Numbered from the stretch's first letter, positions 24,234 through 32,469 are shown. The stretch is 42,520 bases of DNA from Trichocoleus sp. FACHB-46 (GCF_014695385.1 NZ_JACJOD010000077.1:1-42520); one strand, 5' to 3'. Notes: generated by a model from the sequence alone, not told the origin. Made by a program: numbers and translations.

Positions 24234-24613
24234 ATGCTAACAATTACAACGCCAACCCTTGAAGCCAAGCTCAAAGGCTTAACGCACAACCGATTACAGC
24301 AAGTACTCGGCTATATTCGTACTCACCTTCGAGATTTGTCACTGACTGAGCTTGCAGAAGTGATCAATAATTCGCCCGACTTACTTTGCGAGTTTGCTTA
24401 AGCAAACAATGGGAATTTCTCCCCGTCAGTACGTGATTCAACAGCGCGTGGAACAGGCGAAATTGATGCTGTCGAAAACAGATTTGGCGATAACCCTTCG
24501 GGATAGCTTCGCTTACCGCAGACATTGCCCTACAAGTAGGCTTCTCCAGTCAAAGCCATTTGACGCAGCACATCAAGCGATTCACGGGAAAGACCCCCAA
24601 GCAGATTCGCTAG
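24234..24613 (+). pseudogene. AraC-family regulator broken by a frameshift and a 25-bp insert
   Basis: From ATG 24234: MLTITTPTLEAKLKGLTHNR, then LRDLSLTELAEVINNS, after which the frame is lost by one base near 24375. In the next frame TYFASLLKQTMGISPRQYVI and QAKLMLSKTDLAI follow; a 25-bp insert at 24492 interrupts; then ADIALQVGFSSQSHLTQHIK, RFTGKTPKQIR and TAG at 24611-24613. The gene covers the two helix-turn-helices plus a short N-terminal segment, so it is the longest AraC copy here. Seven bases later the repeat pair at 24620 begins, so the gene ends inside the promoter of the next gene. Confidence 0.85.
24492..24516. repeat. 25-bp insert (type 2) at the same AraC position
   Basis: AACCCTTCGGGATAGCTTCG plus CTTAC separate GCGAT from CGCAGACATTGCC. 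Removing exactly 25 bases restores GCGATCGC and the frame. Its sequence differs from the insert at 14993, yet the length and site are the same. Confidence 0.75.
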
Positions 24614-24619
24614 CACTAT

Positions 24620-24707
24620 AAGAATCTGAAAAGTTGTCCTAAGAATCTGAAAGAAATCGAGTCTTGGCACTCATTACATTGAAGTTGAGTTAGGCAAGAA
24701 TCTGAAG
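24620..24707 (+). promoter_or_regulatory. AAGAATCTGAA repeats (24620, 24641, 24696) upstream of a pirin gene
   Basis: The first two copies are 21 bp apart like those at 15.1 and 17.4 kb. A third copy, AAGAATCTGAAG, starts at 24696. CGAGTCTTGGCACTCATTACATT after the second copy aligns with the region following the other pairs. The pirin start is at 24770. Confidence 0.65.
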
Positions 24708-24769
24708 CAGAAACCGAACTAAGGTTGTATCTTCGTCCACAACGTCAACTAAGAATGGAGCGTACAAAA

Positions 24770-25669
24770 ATGAGTATTCAGCAATTAATCACGCCTGAAA
24801 AGCATGACTTAGGTGGGTTTAGTGTACAGCGCATCTTACCGAGTGAAACCCTAAAAATGGTTGGACCTTTCATCTTCTTTGATCACTTAGGCCCAGCTAT
24901 TTTCCCGGCTGGAAAAGGCGTCGATGTTAGACCCCATCCACACATTAATTTAGCGACGGTTACCTATTTGTTTGAAGGAAGCCTTCTGCATAGAGATAGT
25001 CTAGGTACAGTACAAGAGATATTTCCGGGCGAGGTGAACTGGATGACAGCGGGCAAAGGTATTGTTCATTCTGAGCGATCGCCCGAGAGCTTTAGAGAGA
25101 AAGAATCTACTCTTCACGGCATTCAGACCTGGATTGCTCTCCCCGAAATCGCTGAAGAAGTTGAACCCAGCTTTTCACATTATCCGGCGATTGATTTACC
25201 GAGGTGGACTCAAACAGGCACCAGCGCGACCTTGATCGCCGGTAGCTATCAGTCTCACCAATCACCAGTTAAAACCTACTCTGCCACTCTTTACCTAGCG
25301 CTCGTTTTCACGGAGGGTAGTCAATTTCAGCTAGCACCAATAGAAGGTTTAGAAAGGGCAGTTTATAGCGTCACATCCGGCCTATTCATAAATGGAAAGC
25401 CGTTAGAGCCATATCGTTTAGCCGTTTTAGCGCCGGATGAATCAGTAGATATCCGTGCGGGGGCTGAGGCAAAAGCAATGATTATCGGCGGGGCACCAGT
25501 GGGCGATCGCACAAAGTACTGGAACTTTGTGTCGAGCCGCTCAGCGCGTATCGAGCAGGCAAAACAAGATTGGCAAGACCGCCGCTTCCCAGCGGTCCCT
25601 GGTGAAACTGAATTCATTCCGCTCCCTGATAATTCAGATCGCGATAGTAGCGTGACCCCTCTGAGTTGA
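24770..25669 (+). CDS. Pirin-family cupin protein, copy 1
   Basis: The 299-residue bicupin has the pirin signature: GPFIFFDHLGP, the metal ligands in VRPHPHINLATVTYLF and HSE in WMTAGKGIVHSERSPE, and a C-terminal cupin domain. Bacterial pirins include quercetin 2,3-dioxygenases (flavonol ring opening), and others act as regulators. The four metal ligands are present, so enzymatic activity is possible. GGAG lies 9 bases before the ATG at 24770. A longer frame from 24725 would read through the promoter region. It is transcribed from a 21-bp repeat promoter next to a dead AraC gene. Confidence 0.92.
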   Translation: MSIQQLITPEKHDLGGFSVQRILPSETLKMVGPFIFFDHLGPAIFPAGKGVDVRPHPHINLATVTYLFEGSLLHRDSLGTVQEIFPGEVNWMTAGKGIVHSERSPESFREKESTLHGIQTWIALPEIAEEVEPSFSHYPAIDLPRWTQTGTSATLIAGSYQSHQSPVKTYSATLYLALVFTEGSQFQLAPIEGLERAVYSVTSGLFINGKPLEPYRLAVLAPDESVDIRAGAEAKAMIIGGAPVGDRTKYWNFVSSRSARIEQAKQDWQDRRFPAVPGETEFIPLPDNSDRDSSVTPLS

Positions 25670-25782
25670 GAATGGTTAGGCGTTCTTTGCTGAGCGAGAG
25701 AACAGCAGCTTAACTCGTACAGCAAGGCTTTCTACTATTTCGGATTAAGTCTATTTCATTCGCAAAACGCTTGGGAAATGAT

Positions 25783-26805
25783 ATGGAAGTTGGAATTGAC
25801 AGTTTTGCCTCGGTTGGAACGAGTGAAAATGGTGAAACGGCGGATGCCACGCAGTCTGTCGCCGAACTGCTGGAGAGAATAGAGCAGGCGGATCGTTCCG
25901 GCTTGGATATCTTCGGTATTGGCGAGCATCATCGGCATGAATTTTTAGATTCGGCAAACGCGGTTATTCTCGCCGCTGCCGCCGCACGCACCGAGCGCAT
26001 CCGTCTAACCAGCGCGGTTACGGTGCTGAGCGCGGCTGACCCGGTACGCGTGTTTCAACAATTCGCCACGCTCGATTTGATCTCAAAAGGTCGCGCCGAA
26101 ATGGTTGTCGGGCGCGGCTCGTTCACCGAAGCCTTTCCGCTATTCGGATTTAGTCTCGGAGATTACGACGAGATTTTCGCTGAAAAGCTCGAACTCTTGC
26201 TCAAAATTCGGGACAATGAAACAGTCGATTGGTCGGGCAAATTTCGCCCCGCGCTGGAAAACCAAGCAATTTATCCGCGTCCGCTGCAAAAGCCGTTTCC
26301 CATCTGGATCGGAGTCGGCGGTACGCCGCAATCTTTCCGCCGCGCCGGAATGCTTGGACTGCCGCTCGTGGTTGCCATTATCGGCGGCGAAACGCATCGC
26401 TTTCGCTCGCTCGTAGATTTATACCGCGATGCCGGAGCGCGCGCTGGGTACGCGCCCGAAACATTGAAAGTTTCATTGCATTCAATCGGTTATGTCGCCG
26501 ACACGACTGAACAAGCCGTTGAAGAATTTTTTCCGGGCTACGCCGAAACCTTTACTAAAATTGGCAGAGAGAGAGGCTGGCCGCCTGTTACGCGCGCCGA
26601 TTTTGACGCGCAGCGCGGCTCAACCGGCGCGTTACTGGTCGGCAGCCCCGAAGAAGTGGCGGAGAAAATCCGCCGTCACAGCGAATCGCTCGGCGGCATT
26701 TCGAGAGTAACTTTTCAAATGGACAACGCGCAGATGAATCACGCCCAACTGATGCGCTCCATTGAATTGATTGGAATGCAAATGTCGCCTCTCTTAAACA
26801 ATTAA
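25783..26805 (+). CDS. LLM-class flavin-dependent oxidoreductase
   Basis: The 340-residue product begins MEVGIDSFASVGTSENGETA and has the bacterial-luciferase-like fold: GIGEHHRHEFLDSANAVILA, RIRLTSAVTVLSAADPVRVF, GRAEMVVGRGSFTEAF and WIGVGGTPQSFRRAGMLGLP. Such enzymes use FMNH2 (or F420H2) to oxygenate or reduce diverse substrates; the substrate here is unknown. An upstream in-frame TTG at 25771 is less likely than the ATG at 25783. The gene is clearly richer in GC (frequent CGCGC) than its neighbours and I see no HIP1 octamer in it, signs of recent transfer from another group. Confidence 0.9.
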   Translation: MEVGIDSFASVGTSENGETADATQSVAELLERIEQADRSGLDIFGIGEHHRHEFLDSANAVILAAAAARTERIRLTSAVTVLSAADPVRVFQQFATLDLISKGRAEMVVGRGSFTEAFPLFGFSLGDYDEIFAEKLELLLKIRDNETVDWSGKFRPALENQAIYPRPLQKPFPIWIGVGGTPQSFRRAGMLGLPLVVAIIGGETHRFRSLVDLYRDAGARAGYAPETLKVSLHSIGYVADTTEQAVEEFFPGYAETFTKIGRERGWPPVTRADFDAQRGSTGALLVGSPEEVAEKIRRHSESLGGISRVTFQMDNAQMNHAQLMRSIELIGMQMSPLLNN

Positions 26806-26858
26806 AATATGCGGGCATGGTTCAACTTAAGTTCCGTTAGGGTAACAAGACAGAGAGA

Positions 26859-27025
26859 CGAGTTGGAACACCGCTTGAAGTTGCAAACGCAGTCCTGTTT
26901 CTATCATCTGAGATGGCATCGTTCACAACAGGTGCAACGTTGATGGTGGATGGTGGGTCTGTAGCGCAGTAGTCGAACGAAAGTGCGAGATGACAACACT
27001 TACAGGCAAAGTTGCACTGGTATAG
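26859..27025 (+). pseudogene. SDR 3' end followed by an SDR 5' end (remnants)
   Basis: 26859-26972 encodes [20 protein letters not shown] and [13 protein letters not shown]-stop, the end of the 19019/23389 SDR type. After 17 bases, ATG 26990 starts MTTLTGKVALV and stops at TAG 27023-27025. The same order (SDR end, spacer, SDR start beginning MTT) occurs at 19.7-20.0 kb, so this is a shortened duplicate of that junction. Confidence 0.8.
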
Positions 27026-27118
27026 CTGTAGCCAATTAGATTAGGACACAGACTATAAGTCAAGATAGTCGCCGTAAAACAACCATCATTAATCACGTAA
27101 CTAAAAAGGAGTTTGATC

Positions 27119-27982
27119 GTGCAGAACATCACACTTGACACTATCACTGAAGCCGTCATTAATCATGGCGATCGCGGCAAATCTCACCCGCGACTCTATG
27201 AAATTTACACGAGCTTAGTTCCACATTTGCATGATTTTGTGCGTGAGGTGAATCTGACAGAATCAGAATTGCAGCAGGGACGTAATTTTCTCAACCAGGC
27301 AAGTCATCACACTCAAGAGATTCCCACTGGAGAGATCCATTTGTTGACGGATCTACTAGGGATCTCAGAGTTGGTAGAATTGCTGCACGATGCCCATCGC
27401 GGTACAGAAAGCAATTTAGAAGGACCATTGTATGTGCCGAATGCACCAGAACGGCAGATGGGCGATCGCTTGGGTATTGATACAGAAGGAGATTCGCTTT
27501 TCCTGTCAGGCAGGGTTTTAGATTTGAACAGTCAACCGATCGCCAATGCTCTGATTGATGTTTGGCAACCCAATTCCAAAGGATTATATGATGGCCAAGA
27601 GCCATCTCAGCCGTTGGGGAATTTTCGCGGACGTTTCAAAACGAACAAGAGTGGAAAGTATATGTTTGAAACCGTCGTGCCACTAGGTTACAAAGTGCCA
27701 AGCAGTGGTCCATGTGGCGAGTTGCTGGGACTCTTGGGACGGCATCCCTGGCGGCCGGCTCACATCCATTTCAAACTCAGTGCTCCGGAGTACACTCCAC
27801 TGACAACACAAATTTTTATTGCTGGCGATCCTCACCTGGATTCAGATACAACCTTTTCCGTGCGATCGACGATCGTTCAATTGCAAAAGCACGAAGTGCT
27901 AGACGAACTCAAGGCACACAATCAAAGTAAACCGTTTTACACGACTGAGTTTGATTTTGTGTTGAAACCCGCTACTCTCTAG
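27119..27982 (+). CDS. Intradiol ring-cleavage dioxygenase (catechol or hydroxyquinol 1,2-dioxygenase type)
   Basis: The 287-residue protein has the helical N-terminal dimerisation domain of catechol dioxygenases and the Fe(III) site ligands Tyr157 (SKGLYDGQ), Tyr191 (PLGYKVP), His215 and His217 (WRPAHIHFK). The spacing is close to characterised catechol 1,2-dioxygenases. It opens catechols between the two hydroxyls, giving muconates. I choose GTG 27119 because AAGGAG ends 7 bases before it; an in-frame TTG lies at 27113. No muconate cycloisomerase or other lower-pathway gene is present in this window. Confidence 0.92.
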   Translation: MQNITLDTITEAVINHGDRGKSHPRLYEIYTSLVPHLHDFVREVNLTESELQQGRNFLNQASHHTQEIPTGEIHLLTDLLGISELVELLHDAHRGTESNLEGPLYVPNAPERQMGDRLGIDTEGDSLFLSGRVLDLNSQPIANALIDVWQPNSKGLYDGQEPSQPLGNFRGRFKTNKSGKYMFETVVPLGYKVPSSGPCGELLGLLGRHPWRPAHIHFKLSAPEYTPLTTQIFIAGDPHLDSDTTFSVRSTIVQLQKHEVLDELKAHNQSKPFYTTEFDFVLKPATL

Positions 27983-28012
27983 CGGAGAATCATCAAGCAA
28001 TGGTTGCACATT

Positions 28013-28510
28013 ATGTCTACACCATCAATCCAGAACAATCTGCTAATTGGCATTTGGAAGTTAATTTCTGCAACTGCCATTTACGCTGATGGAACGGTGA
28101 CTCCAGACGTGTATGGAACTCATCCGGTTGGCTACATCACTTACACATCAGATGGTCACATGATGGTGATGTTTTCTAGGAGCGATCGCACACCGTTGAG
28201 TCAGGAGGTCAGATCACCGCTGACTCCCCAGATGCAATCTTTACCCGTGGAAGAGCTTGCTCAAGCATTTACAACATTCAATGCTTACGCTGGAACTTAT
28301 ACGTTGAGTGGCAACACAGTAACTCACCAAATTAAAATTGCATCAATTCCTAATCGCGTTGGTACAACGTTAGTTCGCACGTTTACTCTTAATGAGAGCC
28401 GACTAACGCTCGTGACGCCGCCGGTCTTGAGTGATGGTGTTGAAGCGGTTTTTGAGCTGCTGTGGGAACGCATTAGTAGCAAGGGGAGTTCGTTGTCGAT
28501 AACGAAGTAG
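28013..28510 (+). CDS. Lipocalin-like domain protein (lipocalin_5 type)
   Basis: The 165-residue protein starts MSTPSIQNNLLIGIWKLISA and contains HPVGYITYTSDGHMMVMFSR and AGTYTLSGNTVTHQIKIAS, then FELLWER. This is the pattern of the lipocalin-like β-barrel found beside small redox enzymes in bacteria. Ligand and role are unknown. It follows the dioxygenase by 30 bases and probably shares its transcript. An ATG nine bases upstream (28004) is possible, but the ribosome site is weak for either. Confidence 0.82.
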   Translation: MSTPSIQNNLLIGIWKLISATAIYADGTVTPDVYGTHPVGYITYTSDGHMMVMFSRSDRTPLSQEVRSPLTPQMQSLPVEELAQAFTTFNAYAGTYTLSGNTVTHQIKIASIPNRVGTTLVRTFTLNESRLTLVTPPVLSDGVEAVFELLWERISSKGSSLSITK

Positions 28511-28538
28511 AGGCAAGTACGATCACTTTTCACTCACT

Positions 28539-28765
28539 GAAAACGTCGCTATCCTCAGTTATCTCGACGGACGAAACTGGCTCACTGGCGAACGATCGAT
28601 TGCCGATCCCTACCTGTTTGTCATTCTGCGTTGGGCGATCAACACTCAGGTCGGACTACAAGGCTTTGAGAACCTGAGAACCTGTCACGATTTCTAGACC
28701 GCATGAATCTCGATGCTGGTGTGCGTGCCGCGCTGGCTACCGAAGCAGAATCAAAACCATCTTAG
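28539..28765 (+). pseudogene. Glutathione S-transferase, C-terminal remnant with 8-bp duplication frameshift
   Basis: ENVAILSYLDGRNWLTGERS, IADPYLFVILRWAI and GFENL resemble the helical GST C-terminal domain. GAGAACCT is then duplicated in tandem (28668-28675, 28676-28683). Past it the matching frame is SRFLDRMNLDAGVRAALATE. Removing one repeat joins the two parts as GFENLSRFLDRM. The N-terminal thioredoxin domain is missing, so this is dead. Confidence 0.8.
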
Positions 28766-28821
28766 AGGCGGCAAACGCGGTGATCGCGCTCAGGCAACAA
28801 TGAAGGATTCTTGCCGTTCTG
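28758..28821 (+). pseudogene. Fragment of an NTF2-like gene (paralogue of 35242)
   Basis: CATCTTAGAGGCGGCAAACG and GGCAACAATGAAGGATTCTTG match bases 35262 onward of the NTF2-like gene with a few changes and a small insertion. The fragment starts in the last codons of the GST remnant, so two old genes have been joined at CATCTTAGA. Confidence 0.7.
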
Positions 28822-28962
28822 AAGTGACGGTAGGCAATGGATGCTTGCCCCATCTTGAAGTCTGCTTAACGCAACATTGTTAAGACGGTGCTCGATCGCT
28901 GCATCACAATTGTGATGCAACAGACAAAAACACATCATCGATTTACAAAGGAGAAACCTCTC

Positions 28963-29652
28963 ATGTCTGACATTACCCTTGGTCAAGAAAACTCTGCAAA
29001 CATCGATATGAGTATCGGAATTATTGGTTCAGGAGCCCTCGGCTCGAACCTGGCGCGCATGTTGGCAAAAAATGGCATTGCAGCCACCATAGCCAATAGC
29101 CGCGGACCGGAATCGCTGGCTGACTTTGTAGCCGAAGTGGGCCCCTCCATAAAGGCCGGCACTGTTGCCGAAGCCGCCAGCGCCGACATCGTCATTGCGG
29201 CTGTACGCTGGGTCGATGCAGAGAAGGTATTCAGTGCCCTGCCTGCATGGAATGGTCGCATCGTCATTGACAGCACCAACCCAGTTGAATTCCTCGACCC
29301 AGATTCACCTGATGCCAAAGACCCCAGCAATCCGCTGGCAGCCTACGGTATCAGGGCTGTTGATCTAGGCGGCAAATTCTCCAGCGAGGTGTTCAAGCAA
29401 TACGTACCGGGTGCACGCGTAGTGAAAGCCTTTAATCATCTGGAGGTGAACCTATTGCAGGAGCCTAAAGTGTCTGGTGGACAGCGGGTGCTGTTCTACT
29501 CAGGTGACGACGCCGATGCCAAAACCCAAGTGCGAAAAATCATTGACGGCACGGGCTTCTTCCCTGCGGATCTAGGCACTCTGGAAGCTGGCGGCACGAT
29601 TGCGTCTTTGCCGTTTGGTTCATTGGCTGCGCACAACTTCATCAAGATCTGA
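28963..29652 (+). CDS. NADPH-dependent F420 reductase-like oxidoreductase
   Basis: The 229-residue protein has the Rossmann motif SIGIIGSGALGSNLARMLAK with NSRGPESL after the second strand, indicating NADPH use as in the NADPH:F420 oxidoreductase (NpdG)-like and pyrroline-5-carboxylate-reductase-like group. Then IVIAAVRWVDAEKVFSALPA, VIDSTNP and VVKAFNHLEVNLL follow. Many bacterial members have no F420, so the true hydride acceptor is open. AAAGGAGA precedes ATG 28963. Its GC-rich second codon choices differ from the dioxygenase next door, suggesting a separate acquisition. Confidence 0.87.
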   Translation: MSDITLGQENSANIDMSIGIIGSGALGSNLARMLAKNGIAATIANSRGPESLADFVAEVGPSIKAGTVAEAASADIVIAAVRWVDAEKVFSALPAWNGRIVIDSTNPVEFLDPDSPDAKDPSNPLAAYGIRAVDLGGKFSSEVFKQYVPGARVVKAFNHLEVNLLQEPKVSGGQRVLFYSGDDADAKTQVRKIIDGTGFFPADLGTLEAGGTIASLPFGSLAAHNFIKI

Positions 29653-29764
29653 TCGCGCAGAAGAAGTCTCCGACGAGCATCGAAACTTCATCGCGTCGGC
29701 CCTAGCTGCGGGCCATAAGCGCGCATCGGGTTTCACGACTGTGAAGCCGCTGGGCGTTGGTCCC
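29653..29764. other. GC-rich spacer, possible remnant
   Basis: The frame AEEVSDEHRNFIASALAAGH continues to VKPLGVGP and a TAG without any start. It resembles coding sequence by composition, but I cannot assign a family. It joins straight onto the hydrolase fragment. Confidence 0.3.
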
Positions 29765-30074
29765 TAGCATCAGCAATGAAGCGATTCAAGCCAGTTGGAA
29801 TGTAGCAGTAGGGGCTTCTGCTAAAGGGACTTTGGACTGTGTACCCTCCTGGCTCACCGATTTCCGCGATGATCTGCCCCGCATTGATGTACCGACTCTG
29901 ATTATTCATGGAGATAGCGATCGCATTCTGCCACTTGAGTCCACCGCAGCAAGACTCCCGAAGCTGATCAAAAACAGTCAACTGGTTGTCATTCCCGGTG
30001 GACCGCACGCCATCAACTGGACTCACGCTGATCAGGTCAATCCCGTGTTGCTGCACTTTCTTCAGCAGGAATAA
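29757..30074 (+). pseudogene. Alpha/beta hydrolase (haloperoxidase-like), C-terminal third
   Basis: SISNEAIQASWNVAVGASAK, FRDDLPRIDVPTLIIHGDSD and IPGGPHAINWTHADQVNPVL match the end of non-haem chloroperoxidase-type hydrolases: acid Asp in HGDSDRI and catalytic His in GGPHAIN. The nucleophile half is missing and only a TTG could start this frame, so it is a remnant. Confidence 0.8.
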
Positions 30075-30180
30075 TTAGTGATCTGCTGCATTTCTGGCTT
30101 GCGAAAAAACTCTGTGATTCACCCTGTTGAGTCAGGCTCAAACAATACACATATTTGTCTAGTTCTGAAGAGGCAATTCT

Positions 30181-31074
30181 ATGACTGTCCCCACTCAAAC
30201 GTCTCGAACCGTTGCCGGAGTAATCAACAGCGTTGAAACACTCGAAGGGGCCGGATTTCTTGTACGTCGGCCCTTTCCCAAAAGTAGCTTCTCTGAATTT
30301 GACCCGTTTCTCCTCCTCGACGAGTTGGGTCCGATTAATCTAAAGCCGGGTCAAGCAAAAGGTGCACCCGATCATCCGCACCGGGGTTTTGAAACCGTCA
30401 GCTATGTCTTGGATGGGCGGTTAGAACACAAAGATTCTGCGGGGCACGCCGGGCTACTAAATCCGGGTGACGTCCAGTGGATGACAGCAGGTGCCGGGGT
30501 TGTGCATTCCGAGATGCCGGAGTCAAGGTTTACCCAAACTGGTGGACGGCTCCACGGCATTCAACTATGGGTCAATCTGCCACAACGAGACAAAATGATG
30601 CCACCTCGCTATCAGGAAATTCCAGCGGCTCAAATTCCGGTCGCTCAAACCGAAGATAGGTCTGTGACAGTGCGGGTGATTGCGGGAGAAGCGTTAGGGG
30701 CAAAAGCCGTAATTCAGACGCGCACGCCGATAATTTATCTCCACTTCACACTGCAACCAGGGGCAACGATGATCCAGCCTGTACCAAAAGAGTACAACGC
30801 CTTTGTCTATGTACTGGAGGGGTCTGGGTTGTTTGGGACAGAGCCAGCGCCTGGTGATGATGGGCAGATGGTGCTCTTTTCTCAAGATGGAGAAGATGTA
30901 GTGATCTCCAACCCTGCTGATGCTCAGCGTCCTTTAGATCTTCTGCTGATTGCAGGTGTACCCCTTAACGAACCAGTCGTGCGCTACGGTCCGTTTGTAA
31001 TGAACACTGAAGCTGAAATTATCCAGGCGATCAACGACTACCAAGAAGGAAGGATGGGACAGATTTATGCTTAA
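30181..31074 (+). CDS. Pirin-family cupin protein, copy 2
   Basis: The 297-residue protein has DPFLLLDELGP, DHPHRGFETVSYVLDGRLEH and WMTAGAGVVHSEMPE with the expected His/His/His/Glu metal ligands, and a full C-terminal cupin with FVYVLEGSGLFG. It is a different branch from the pirin at 24770 (HPHRG against HPHIN), so it is not a recent duplicate. Its last 8 bases overlap the start of the next gene. A weak GAGGCAA ribosome site lies before the ATG. Possible quercetinase-like activity, not proven. Confidence 0.93.
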   Translation: MTVPTQTSRTVAGVINSVETLEGAGFLVRRPFPKSSFSEFDPFLLLDELGPINLKPGQAKGAPDHPHRGFETVSYVLDGRLEHKDSAGHAGLLNPGDVQWMTAGAGVVHSEMPESRFTQTGGRLHGIQLWVNLPQRDKMMPPRYQEIPAAQIPVAQTEDRSVTVRVIAGEALGAKAVIQTRTPIIYLHFTLQPGATMIQPVPKEYNAFVYVLEGSGLFGTEPAPGDDGQMVLFSQDGEDVVISNPADAQRPLDLLLIAGVPLNEPVVRYGPFVMNTEAEIIQAINDYQEGRMGQIYA

Positions 31075-31522
31075 CACATTTCAAGATTGGACTAGTCAAC
31101 ATCAACGCTTGAGTGAGATACGAATCAAACTACTGCATCTGTACAAGCTTTTACTAGAGACTGAGCGTCTTACCTATGAGCAAGTTCGAGGGCAAGTTTC
31201 TAGAGGTGAATTGCTACAACTGGTGATTAGTCATAAGCAGTTTGCCTGGTTGCATCGACTCTCAGAATTGATTATCCAAATCGATGAGTTGCGTCATGCC
31301 GATGAATCTGTTATATCGGAGGCAATTGAAGCGATCGACAGTGACATTCGTACACTGCTCAGCCCCGATGAATCGGGCGATGAGTTTGCCATGAAGTATA
31401 ATACGGCGCTTCAACGCCACCCCGATGTCGTGTTAGCTCATGCAGATGTCGTGATGTTGCTGACCTCTGACAGTATTCAACCTCCAAAATTCACAGATTC
31501 TGAACTTGCTCCGATTGTGTAA
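31067..31522 (+). CDS. Uncharacterised helical protein coupled to a pirin gene
   Basis: The 151-residue product (start MLNTFQDWTSQHQRLSEIRI) is mostly amphipathic helix, with no signal peptide, membrane segment or known motif that I recognise; FAWLHRLSELIIQIDELRHA is the most regular stretch. The ATG lies inside the last codons of the pirin gene (8-base overlap, AGGAAGG before it), implying translational coupling and a shared function. The stop codon is directly followed by a DUF5996 gene tail in another frame. Confidence 0.8.
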   Translation: MLNTFQDWTSQHQRLSEIRIKLLHLYKLLLETERLTYEQVRGQVSRGELLQLVISHKQFAWLHRLSELIIQIDELRHADESVISEAIEAIDSDIRTLLSPDESGDEFAMKYNTALQRHPDVVLAHADVVMLLTSDSIQPPKFTDSELAPIV

Positions 31523-31620
31523 TTGCAAACCTCCTTGCTTTTCTCCAAAGCACCTATGAGGCAGCAGCCAACTTAGGACATTGGGATCGAGTAGCCCTGG
31601 AGCGTTCCCCAGCCGTGTAA
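31522..31620 (+). pseudogene. DUF5996 gene, C-terminal 32 codons
   Basis: IANLLAFLQSTYEAAANLGH then WDRVALERSPAV and TAA 31618-31620. FLQSTYEAAA is identical to the same point of the DUF5996 protein at 1214-2167. The rest of that gene is gone. The intact gene is on the opposite strand 30 kb away. Confidence 0.85.
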
Positions 31621-31789
31621 GGCTAACAAATTGCAAATTGCTGAAGCGGATGGACTAGCGACCTTGATACAAAGTTTGAGGCGATCTGCTGCCACTTAGA
31701 GATACTGAACGGATAGTGGATAACCGGACAACAATTTTTGCAAACGGCAGTTATACAACGCGGTAAGCAAACAAGGAGCATATCCAAAA

Positions 31790-32365
31790 ATGGTTAAAGG
31801 TAGGTTAGAAGCATTCAGTGATGGGGTAATTGCTATTATTATCACCATTATGGTGCTGGAGTTAAAAACACCTCATGAGTCAGATTTAGCTGCACTACGT
31901 CAGTTGATTCCAACCTTTCTAAGCTATGTGTTGAGTTTCGTGCATATTGGTATCTACTGGAACAATCACCATCACCTGTTTCAGGCAGTCCGACAAGTGA
32001 ATGGTTCAACTTTGTGGGCAAACCTACATTTGTTGTTCTGGTTATCATTAGTTCCCTTTGTCACCGCATGGATGGGTGAAAATCACTTTGCTGCGTTGCC
32101 TGTGGCGCTTTATGGTGTGGTTCTATTGTTGGCTGCGATCGCCTACTTCACTCTGACCCGCACGCTTGTTTCTCACCACGGTCAAGATTCCACAATTGCA
32201 AATGCTCTTGGTCGAAATTTTAAAGGCAAGTTATCAGTATTGACTTATGCAGTTACAATTCCACTTGCTTTTGCAATCCCTTGGCTTGCATGTGCATTAT
32301 ACGTTCTGGTTGCGGTCCTGTGGCTCATTCCCGACCGTCGTATTGAAAAGGCGTTGAACTCATAA
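31790..32365 (+). CDS. TMEM175-family (DUF1211) potassium channel-like membrane protein
   Basis: The 191-residue protein starts MVKGRLEAFSDGVIAI, the R-x-x-x-F-S-D signature of the first pore-lining helix of TMEM175, and has about six hydrophobic helices with YWNNHHHLF after helix two. Bacterial members work as tetrameric K+ channels with a single six-helix unit. CAAGGAGC precedes the ATG. It has no obvious link with the redox genes around it. Confidence 0.9.
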   Translation: MVKGRLEAFSDGVIAIIITIMVLELKTPHESDLAALRQLIPTFLSYVLSFVHIGIYWNNHHHLFQAVRQVNGSTLWANLHLLFWLSLVPFVTAWMGENHFAALPVALYGVVLLLAAIAYFTLTRTLVSHHGQDSTIANALGRNFKGKLSVLTYAVTIPLAFAIPWLACALYVLVAVLWLIPDRRIEKALNS

Positions 32366-32469
32366 AGTTCCATGTTCGATGCAACAAAAATTAGCTAACA
32401 AACCCTCTGCACCAAAACAAATATAGGTTGTTGGTCACAGACAAAGGTGATCTGCGTCCGGTGTGCGGG

